DNA of 64,000 nucleotides from Symsagittifera roscoffensis (Eukaryota > Xenacoelomorpha > Acoela > Convolutidae): positions 10,858,027 to 10,922,026 of the forward strand of contig NC_087068.1 of the NCBI RefSeq assembly GCF_963678635.1, given 5' to 3'. Shown in pieces: positions 34,418 to 44,012 of this stretch. Each line of letters begins with the position of its first letter. The stretch's first letter is position 1. Both the position numbers and the translations under genes were made by a program. The notes under the pieces are model-generated. The model worked only from the letters and a program-made list of their open reading frames with translations, searched no databases and was not told where the DNA came from.

Positions 34418-37259
34418 AGAACTCTTTCCTAGCTTACTCATCTACAACGTCCGAAGCATACTCGACTACATTCGATGATCAAACTTCGCAAATGCGATAA
34501 ACACAAGCTGTCAATACCAACTACTTTGCCTAACCGAAACATGGTTAACCAACGACATAACAGACAACTCCATATTCTTGCCTCAATTTGAACTCTATCG
34601 ATCTGAAAGAACTTCAAAAGCCGGTCTATCAAAACACGGAGGAGTTCTAATTGGCATCAACGCCAACATACCACATAACCGCTTTGATACAGGCATGCAA
34701 GACTGCGTAATGGTTCAACTCAAGATATCTGTACCAATACTTGTCTGCTGTATATATTGTGCCCCTGTGTATAGCCCATACCGATGGTCACTAGATCAAC
34801 TTAACTCATTGCTGAACTTAATAAAAGCAACACAACGCGAGCAAGGCATACAAAATCTTGTCATTGTTGGAGATATCAACTTCTCGTGTACAAATTGGAA
34901 ATCACTCTCATCAAAATGCGAGTACGAACAAAGCATCCTAGACAACTTCCAGGAATTAAACCTGGAACAATTCATCATAACCGATACTGGAAAGAGCCTG
35001 GATATCCTGCTCTGCAACAATCCTGATATCATACTAGATATATTCATGGACAATCGGCTCAAAAACGACTTCACCTCAGATCACCCACCTTACGGCTCAA
35101 AGTTACATATGAATCACAAAATAAATCACGGAAGGGTCCCTCTACCCTCCCAAAAGTACGACTTTTCAGGCTTTGCCTTCAAAAAAGCCAAATGGAACGA
35201 AATCAACAAATATGTGCGAGAGCACCACTTCAACCCATACTGCTACAGCAACGTTGATCTCCTGGTAGATCAGTGGTGTAATTGGATCTACGGTATTATA
35301 GTCAAACACATACCCCGAACAACCCAACATAGGAAACATCTAGCGCCCTGGGTTTCTCCCACGAGCTCAAACCTCATGAAAAAAGTAGAAACTCTCAGAC
35401 ACCAAAGTAAAACAAATACCCTAAAGATCCAGCAATTACAAACTGAATTGTCCTTATCGCTCTCAGCAGACCAATGCAATCATGAAACAGAAATTTTCAA
35501 GTCTGGAATCTTCTCAAACGTCCAAAAATACCTCAAAACTATCATGAAAACAAGCTCAATCCCAACTGAAGTATTTTTTGACGATAAGTCAGCTAATACC
35601 GATATCGAAAAAGCCGAATTATTTAATCAATACTTTCAATCCGTTTTCAGTAAGAATCACCACGATTATACTTTCACAGAGGGACAGCCCAAGCTGTCGA
35701 TGATTCATTTCTCAGAACTAGAAATACAACTCGTTCTCCAATCGCTAGACGAGAGCAAGGCCAAGGGACTTGACCGTATGGGGAACAACCTGCTGAAAAA
35801 ATTATCAGACTCCCTACCAAAGTCACTGCATCTCATATTCAACACAATTGCAAACAAATGCTACTTCCCATCATTCTGGAAAACAAGCGAAATAATCCCC
35901 ATATTTAAAGAAGGGAACAAACAAATGGTAGATAATTACAGGCCAATCAGCCTCCTCGTAGCAATATCCAAAGTCCTCGAGAAACTTATTTTCGACAGAA
36001 TGTACCCAATCTTATCCACCGCATTGTCCCAATCTCAACACGGTTTTCGGCAAAGACGCTCATCTATAACAAACCTAATCGAATACCTGCACAAAATGTT
36101 TGTGAACTTCCCAGCGTCATTTTACCTCAACTTCCAGAAGGCTTTCGACAAAGTAAATCACAATATAACGATCGAAAAACTCAGCAGAGCTGGAATAACA
36201 GGCCCAATATTGGATCTAATCAAAAGTTACTTGACCGGTCGAACCCAAACAGTACGCATCGGCAGCTCGGTCTCAAGCCAACTGCCAATTTATAGTGGAG
36301 TGCCGCAAGGATCTATTCTAGGGCCACTCCTTTTCTTCGTATACATCAACGACTTGCCAAAATGTGTCATGTCATTGTGATACGGCTATGCGGATGACTA
36401 TAAAATTATAGGCACCGACCCGACTACCCTGCACATTGATATTAGAAAAGTCTGGAAGTGGTGTGAAACCAATGAAATGCGCCTCAATATGACCAAGAGC
36501 AAAACACTAGTAATTAAGGGCGAGTGCAACCTAAGTATATTCTCGTACAAATTCGAACAGCCTAACGAACTTAAAGATCTTGGAATGACAATGTCAAAAA
36601 ATCTTAACTGGACTTCTCATGCAAACAATCGTGCAAGCAAAGCACTGAAGGCCCTTTACTGCATCAAAAGAAACTTATCACCTGCCACAACCATGAACAA
36701 CAGGAAAAATGCATATAAAAGCTATGTAGTACCTATCGTTAGCTATGCATCATCAGTCTGGAAACCCTCAAAGCAAGATCTTGCCACCTTAGAAAAAGTG
36801 CAACAGAGAGCAACGAAATGGATACTTGGAAATAAACAAATTCCTTATAAATCGAGGTTAACCACTCTTCAAATTCTTCCCTTGTCTCTTTACCAAGAAA
36901 TGCATGTACTACTTTTGTTCGCGAACATTCTAAGAGGAAAGACCGACCTGGAATGGTGGCGATTTATAGAAATCACTGAATCAAATCGACCGAAAACAAC
37001 AAGACGTTTCAACGCGAAGAACTTTCGACTTTATAAATGCGAATCTGATTTCTGGCAACGCGCCTGCAGCCTGACAAACATATTTCACGATCACCTGAAA
37101 TATGAAGTCCTATTAAGTGACTCGTTTAAACCAAAAGTATCAAGAGTGTACTGGCAATTCTACGAGAAAATCTACAATGAAGTCGATACATGCACCTGGA
37201 GAATCAACTGCGGATGCACAAGATGCTTAAACTTCAAAAAACTAAACTCATTAAACTAA
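34418..37259 (+). pseudogene. LINE ORF2: endonuclease and reverse transcriptase, inactive
   Basis: The APE-type endonuclease shows IYNVRSI, LTETWL, GGVLIGI, VIVGDIN and SDHPP (34440-35085). The RT shows [47 protein letters not shown] (motif A), [15 protein letters not shown] (motif B) and GYADDYKI (motif C), followed by a thumb and a CTWRINCGCTRC tail. Defects are a stop near 34478, a TGA at 36378-36380 directly before the YADD block, and AAC (Asn) at 36129-36131 where the first motif A Asp is expected. Two long frames remain (34578-36380 and 36477-37259), so decay is recent. The motif set fits the CR1/jockey group. Confidence 0.8.
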
Positions 37260-37345
37260 AATATGATCGATCTCATAAACTTGATTTGGGAGCTAACTCT
37301 AATGGATGTATCCTAAATTCCGTTTTATTATTATTATGATTATTA

Positions 37346-38098
37346 TATGACGTATTTTGTGATTTTTTCAAAAAATTTTTAAAAAAATTGCATTTATTTT
37401 TTTTCGCAACTCTGAAATTCCCAACCCTGTAGTTGTGTCCTGTCAGAGTACTCTCTAAGATTGCGATTCTTGCCTCCAAATATGACGTTTTTTGTGATTT
37501 TTTTCAAAAATTTCAGAAAAAATTAATTCATTATTTTTCAAAGAGTTTGAAATTCGCAACCTTGTAGTTGGGTGCTGTCAGAGTACTCTAAGGAATTAAA
37601 AATCTTGCCTCCAAATATGACTGTTCAAATCCTTGAAGTTTTCGAGATATGACGCATTTTGTGATTTTTTCAAAAAATTTTCAGAAAACCTAAAATATTT
37701 TTATTTTTTGAAAATCTGAAATTTCCAACCCTGTAGTTAGGTCCTGTCAGATTACTCTCAAGGATTGCGAAACTTGCCTCGAAATATAGATGTGACGTTA
37801 TCGAGATGTGACGTTTTTTGTGATTTTTCCAAAATTTTAAGTTAAATTTTTAAAAAAAGTTGAAATTAATTATTTTTCAAAATTTGAAATTCCCAACGCT
37901 ATAGTTCGGTGTTGTCAGGGTACTCTAAAGAGTTGCAAATATTGCTACATGCAAGTGCTAAATGGGACTGCTCAAATGCTTTTAGTTTCCGAGATAAGAC
38001 CTTTTTTTTTTAATTTTTTTTCGGGAAACTTAGGTTTAAAAAATTCATAAAATTTTGAATTCCTAACCCTATAGTAGGGTGCTCTCAGGGACTCTCAG
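37346..38098. repeat. Diverged ~120-160 bp satellite, right block
   Basis: This continues 31370-32621 after the LINE insertion: 'gttgggtgctgtcagagtactctaaggaattaaaaatcttgcctccaaatatgactg', 'gttttcgagatatgacg...tttgtgattttttc'. It grades into the 640-bp satellite. Confidence 0.75.
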
Positions 38099-41000
38099 TG
38101 GTTGCAAATCTGGCCTCCAAATTTATCCAGAGGCCCATTAAGTTTTCGAGATGACGCTTTTAAAATGGGAATTAAAACAATTGAAAAGTTCGAATATATA
38201 AACCCTGTAATTGGGTGCAGTCAGAGTACATTAAAAGTTTGCAGATGTTGTTTCCAATATATGCGGTTTTTCATGAGTTGTCGAAAATTTTCGAAGCACC
38301 GGAGGTGCGATAAACGCTAGTGTAAACTTAATTGAACATCTTTAAGTTTCCGAGATATGATATTTTTAGTTATTTTCAATTTTCCTTAAATCTGATTGAT
38401 GTCAGAATTTAATACTTAAAAAAAGCATGAAAGGAGCATGAGTATGCTGTCGGTTTTTTAGGGTCTTTTTTGAGTTTAGAGTTTCACAAAACTGATAAAA
38501 CTCCAAAGGCTTATGTTTAGAGATATGACTGTTTCGGAGAAAAGAAACCCTAAAAGATGACCTAATAGTTTTTTCAATTAATAGAAAACCCTGATGGAGT
38601 TTCAATAAATGTTGTTTTATTGGTTATGTTTTAAGAAGATTTTTTTTACATTCAACTGACCATTTGAAGCACCGTAGTTGCGGTTCTTGCGCTAAATAAG
38701 TATAATTGATTTGTACAATTGATACGTACAATTGATATGTGCAAATCTGGCCTCCAAATTTATCCAGAGGCCCATTAAGTTTTCGAGATGACGCTTTTAA
38801 AATGGGAATTAAAAAAATTAAAAAGTTCGAAATTACCAACCCTGTAATTGGGTGCAGTCAGAGTACATTAAAAGTTTGCAGATGTTGTTTTCAATGTATG
38901 CGGTTTTTCATGAGTTGTCGAAATTTTTCGAAGCACCGGAGGTGCGATAAACGCTAGTGTAAATTTAACTGAACATCTTTATGTTTCCGAGATATGATAC
39001 TCTTAGTTATTTTCAAATTTTCATTAAATCTGATTGATGTCAGAATTTTAATACTTAATAAAAGCATAAAAGGAGCAGGAGTATGCTGTCGGTTTTTTAG
39101 GGTCTTTTTTGAGTTTAAAGTTTCACAAATCTGATAAAACCCAGAAGGCTTATGTTTAGAGATATGACTGTTTGGGTGAAAAGAAACCCTAAAAGATGAC
39201 CTAATAGTTTGTTCAAATAATAGAAAACCCTGATGGAATTTCAATAAATGTTGTTTTATTGGATATGTTTTAAGAAGATTTTTTTTACATTCAACTGACC
39301 ATTTGAAGCACCGTAGTTGCGGTTCTTGCGCTAGTTAAGTATAATTGATTTGTACAATTGATATGTACAATTGATATGTGCAAATCTGGCCTCCAAATTT
39401 ATCCAGAGGCCCATTAAGTTTTCGAGATGACGCTTTTAAAATGGGAATTAAAAAAATTAAAAAGTTCGAAATTACCAACCCTGTAATTGGGTGCAGTCAG
39501 AGTACATTAAACGTTTGCAGATGTTGTTTCCAATATATGAGGTTTTTCATGAGTTGTCGAAAATTTTCGAAGCACCGGAGGTGCGATAAACGCTAGTGTA
39601 AATTTAACTGAACATCTTTATGTTTCCGAGATATGATATTCTTAGTTATTTTCAAATTTTCATTAAATCTGATTGATGTCAGAATTTTAATACTTAATAA
39701 AAGCATGAAAGGAGCAGGAGTATGCTGTCGGTTTTTTAGGGTCTTTTTTGAGTTTAAAGTTTCACAAATCTGATAAAACTCAGAAGGCTTATGTTTAGAG
39801 ATATGACTGTTTGGGTGAAAAGAAACCCTAAAAGATGACCTAATAGTTTGTTCAATTAATAGAAAACCCTGATGGAATTTCAATAAAAGTTGTTTTATTG
39901 GATATGTTTTAAGAAGATTTTTTTTACATTCAACTGACCATTTGAAGCACCCTAGTTGCGGTTCTTGCGCTAGTTAAGTATAATTGATTTGTACAATTGA
40001 TATGTACAATTGATATGTGCAAACCTGGCCTCCAAATTTATCCAGAGGCCCATTAAGTTTTCGAGATGACGCTTTTAAAATGGGAATTAAAACAATTGAA
40101 AAGTTCGAAATTAACAACCCTGTAATTGGGTGCAGTCAGCGTACAATAAAAGTTTACAGATGATGTTTTCAATGTATGCGGTTTTTCATGAGTTGTCGAA
40201 AATTTTCGAAGCACCGGAGGTGCGATAGATAAACGCTTGTGTAAATTTAATTGAACATCTTTAAGTTTCCGAGATATGATATTTTTAGTTATTTTCAAAT
40301 TTTCATTAAATCTGATTGATGTCAGAATTTAATACTTAAAAAAAAGCATGAAATGAGCATGAGTATGCTGTCGGTTTTTAGGGTCTTTTTTGAGTTTAAA
40401 GTTTCACTAATCTGATAAAACTCCGAAGGCTTATGTTTAGAGATATGACTGTTTGGGTGAAAAGAAACCCTAAAAGATGACCTAATAGTTTGTTTAATTA
40501 ATAGAAAACTCTGATGGAATTTCAATAAATGTTTTTTTATTGGATATGTTTTATGAAGATTTTTTTTACATTCAACTGACCTTTTGAAGCACCGTAGTTG
40601 CGGTTCTTGCGCTAGTTAAGTCTAATTGATTTGTATAATTGATATGTACAATTGATATGTGCAAATCTGGCCTCCAAATTTATCCAGAGGCCCATTAAGT
40701 TTTCGAGATGACGCTTTTAAAATGGGAATTAAAAAAATTGAAAAGCTCGAAATTACCAACCCTGTAATTGGGTGCAGTCAGAGTACATTAAACGTTTGCA
40801 GATGTTGTTTCCAATATATGCGGTTTTTCATGAGTTGTCGAAAATTTTCGAAGCACCGGAGGTGCGATAAACGCTAGTGTAAATTTAACTGAACATCTTT
40901 ATGTTTCCGAGATATGATATTCTTAGTTATTTTCAAATTTTCATTAAATCTGATTGATGTCAGAATTTTAATACTTAAAAAAGCATGAAAGGAACAGAAG

Positions 41001-42378
41001 TATGCTGTCGGTTTTTTAGGGTCTTTTTTGAGTTTAAAGTTTCACAAATCTGATAAAACTCAGAAGGCTTATGTTTAGAGATATGACTGTTTGGGTGAAA
41101 AGAAACCCTAAAAGATGACCTAATAGTTTGTTCAATTAATAGAAAACCCTGATGGAATTTCAGTAAATGTTGTTTTATTGGATATGTTTTAAGAAGATTT
41201 ATTTTACATTCAACTGACCATTTGAAGCACCGTAGTTGCGGTTCTTGCGCTAGTTAAGTATAATTGATTTGTACAATTGATATGTACAATTGATATGTGC
41301 AAATCTGGCCTCCAAATTTATCCAGAGGCCCATTAAGTTTTCGAGATGACGCTTTTAAAATGGGAATTAAAACAATTGAAAAGTTCGAAATTACCAACCC
41401 TGTAATTGGGTGCAGTCAGCGTACATTAAAAAATTGCAGATGTTGTTTTCAATGTATGGGGTTTTTCATGAGTTGTCGAAAATTTTCGAAGCACCGGAGG
41501 TGCGATAGATAAACGCTAGTGTAAATTTAATTGAACATCTTTAAGTTTCCGAGATATGATATTTTTAGTTATTTTCAAATTTTCATTAAATCTGATTGAT
41601 GTCAGAATTTAATACTTAAAAAAAAGCATGAAAAGAGCATGAGTATGCTGTCGGTTTTTAGGGTCTTTTTTGAGTTTAAAGTTTCACTAATCTGATAAAA
41701 TTCCGAAGGCTTATGTTTAGAGATATGACTGTTTGGGTGAAAAGAAACCCTAAAAGATGACCTAATAGTTTGTTCAATTAATAGAAAACTCTGATGGAAC
41801 TTCAATAAATGTTGTTTTATTGGATATGTTTTATGAAGATTTTTTTTACATTCAACTGACCATTTGAAGCGCCGTAGTTGCGGTTCTTGCGCTAGTTAAG
41901 TATAATTGATTTGTATAATTGATATGTACAATTGATATGTGCAAATCTGGCCTCCAAATTTATCCAGAGGCCCATTAAGTTTTCGAGATGACGCTTTTAA
42001 AATGGGAATTAAAAAAATTGAAAAGCTCGAAATTACCAACCCTGTAATTGGGTGCAGTCAGAGTACATTAAACGTTTGCAGATGTTGTTTCCAATATATG
42101 CGGTTTTTCATGAGTTGTCGAAAATTTTCGAAGCACCGGAGGTGCGATAAACGCTAGTGTAAATTTAACTGAACATCTTTATGTTTCCGAGATATGATAT
42201 TCTTAGTTATTTTCAAATTTTCATTAAATCTGATTGATGTCAGAATTTAATACTTAAAAAAAGCATGAAAGGAGCATCAGTATGCTGTCGGTTTTTAGGG
42301 TCTTTTTTGAGTTTAAAGTTTCACTAATCTGTTAAAACTCCGAAGGCTTATGTTTAGAGATATGACTGTTTGGGTGAA
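38098..42378. repeat. 640-bp satellite array, about 6.7 units
   Basis: The unit start 'tgcaaatctggcctccaaatttatccagaggcccattaag' recurs at about 38100, 38737, 39376, 40015, 40657, 41295 and 41937, a period of 637-642 bp. Each unit contains one monomer-like stretch of the ~120-160 bp satellite plus about 500 bp of other sequence. The last unit is cut at 42378 by the giant element. Conserved open frames on both strands repeat with the unit but show no protein-like constraint. Confidence 0.9.
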
Positions 42379-43263
42379 TGTAACATTCGCCCAAATATCA
42401 CACAGCGACGGAGCGTAGAAAAAGTACCTATCAACGACTGGCAGGCGTCAGTTACCTTAATTCTACTCGTTTTTCACCGTCTCGACCTTGCCAGTTGATT
42501 TTCTGGTCTGTTTAGGGCAAAGTAAAAAGTTACCATTTTTAGGCCATCAGTCAAACGACTTTTGATCAGCTTTCGTTTGCATGCGAACACAACCACATAG
42601 CTGAGTCTCGGATCCTCAGACTACGTGATTGTCATTAAAAACACGGCTCGAACAACCTATTTTATTATGTTTTTGTGTGACAGTTTTATATTAAATCCAT
42701 TGGAGATGGATTGACCCTTTCCTTTTTCTATCTACTCATGTCCTGAAATATTGAATAATAACGGTGTTAATTAAGATCTAGGACATTACAGCAGCTGTTA
42801 TAGTCAGTTTTCACAGTCCCTTCACATATAACAGTCTCTGGGGGACCAAGCCTCCGCTCCCGTGATTTTCTTGAGATAACACTCTTATCTCCTATATTTC
42901 GTGTCCCGGGAGGGTTCCGTGGTATTTCTCTTCCCCCCACTGAAGCCTCCGTCTCCACAAATATCTGTCGCTAAGGTCCTTATCGTGTGTTCTTGCCACG
43001 ATAAGAGGCTCCGTGTTTTTCTGTCTCTGATACAACTGTTCTTCACAATCTATATCGTGGTTCTGATTTTCGTCTTTTTTATTCAAAATGGCCGTCTTTT
43101 TTCTATTTCTCAGAAATGTTCTTCTTCCAATCGAAATTTTAAAAATAAAAATTCTAGAACATTCTGACCCTCCGTCGCAACACTTTTCTGTTCATAAGGC
43201 CTTTAGTCACTCTTTTTTCTGTCGCGGGAAGGTTGTGCTGTGTCATCTGGCAGAATGGCACAT

Positions 43264-43302
43264 ACTCCCCGGACAAGTCTCCATCAATGTCCCTATTGAT
43301 CG
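43264..43302 (-). other. CCCCGGACAA motif with covarying hairpin, LTR copy
   Basis: The plus strand 'actccccggacaa' is followed after a few bases by a hairpin ATCAAT...ATTGAT around 'gtccct', then 'cgc'. The same arrangement occurs in coding DNA at 53954-53992, with the stem changed to ATCGACG...CGTCGAT. Confidence 0.5.
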
Positions 43303-43798
43303 CACAACACCGGGTTATCGTCAAGTAGTTATCCAGTTTTCAGTAACAAATCTTACAAATTGCATAAGAAATTGAAATTTATCTACTCCAACTCAACTCA
43401 CTACGTGTTCACAAATGGCATCGTACTACATCTCACTGCCTTTCAACATTTTCACAAAATTTGCACCATGAGGAGTGTCCTAGATAAAATTTCTTTTCTG
43501 ACTACTTACGTCGTCTTGTTATAAAACTTCTTTTCGCTCTTTGTGATTAAAAAGTGGGACGTGGCACGGCCACGCACCCGTTAAAATTAACTTAATTTCA
43601 CTCACCAAGTATAATCAGTCATTTATGCGGTCCTTTCCATATTAAAACTAAGAAACTCTGTTGCTAGGAAAGTTATTGAGTTACCCACCCTTCTCGAGCG
43701 AGTTTACTCAATATTACCATGTCGCCACTCAGTGAATTTGTGTCTTACACAGGTTAAAAACTTCAGTCGGGAATAAATAGGTAAATATACTCACCTAT

Positions 43799-43807
43799 GC
43801 TCCTTAT
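43799..43807 (-). promoter_or_regulatory. TATA-like box in the probable 3' LTR
   Basis: The minus strand reads TATATAAGG within an AT-rich context downstream of the polypurine tract. In an LTR this would be the U3 promoter. No start site can be proved from sequence alone. Confidence 0.35.
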
Positions 43808-43876
43808 ATACATACATAGATAGTAGTAACTAAAATCAACAATTTCAACAATTTTAACAATTGCAACAATTTTCGA

Positions 43877-43895
43877 AGTTTGGTCTGACCAAACT
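43877..43895. promoter_or_regulatory. Perfect palindrome AGTTTGGTCTGACCAAACT
   Basis: Two 9-bp arms sit around a single central T, about 70-90 bp upstream (minus strand) of the TATA-like box. It could be a binding site for a dimeric transcription factor in the LTR, or a hairpin. Function is not known. Confidence 0.4.
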
Positions 43896-44012
43896 AGATC
43901 AGAACAAAAAGTTTAACAAGTTCAATAATCAAAACATGGTTGATTTGTTCAAGTTTTAGCACACAAATACAATCAAGTTTTTCTCTCCTTCTCTTCTTTT
44001 CTTTGGTCATCT

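Larger units (their letters stand above)
32622..37345 (+). mobile_element. CR1-like non-LTR retrotransposon (LINE), about 4.7 kb
   Basis: The satellite phrase 'gttttcgaga' breaks at 32622 and resumes at about 37345 with 'tatgacgtattttgtgattttttc', so the limits are defined by the interrupted repeat. Inside are an ORF1 region with three parts (SGNH/esterase-like, PHD-like, RNA-binding) and an ORF2 with apurinic-type endonuclease and reverse transcriptase. The 3' end has a short ATT-type run. Several frameshifts and stops plus a motif A substitution make it inactive. It appears full length, which is unusual for LINEs. Confidence 0.8.
42379..43977 (-). repeat. Probable 3' LTR / 3' non-coding region of the giant element
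   Basis: It lies between the end of ORF4 (44013) and the satellite junction. A strong polypurine tract is present on the minus strand at about 44005-43979 (AAAGAAAAGAAGAGAAGGAG and on), directly followed by TTGATTG, so the LTR could start with TG at about 43976. A second polypurine run lies at 42713-42729, which would give a much shorter LTR. A TATATAAGG box is at about 43799-43807 and AATAAA signals are near 43077 and 42661 on the minus strand. The 5' partner is not in the window, so the LTR status is inferred. Confidence 0.5.

Noticed and set aside
38102-42157. Repeated plus-strand frames of about 72 codons starting MQIWPPNLSRG
   Set aside because: They recur only because the 640-bp satellite recurs. 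Unit differences include indels that ignore the frame, and no protein pattern is visible.
42379-42712. A short LTR of about 330 bp bounded by the polypurine run at 42713
   Set aside because: The bases after that run (TCAATCC) do not begin with TG. The longer polypurine tract right after ORF4 fits better, though I cannot exclude the short version.
42766-43375. Small genes in the 3' non-coding end of the giant element
   Set aside because: Frames of 60-95 codons on both strands are expected by chance and show no protein features.
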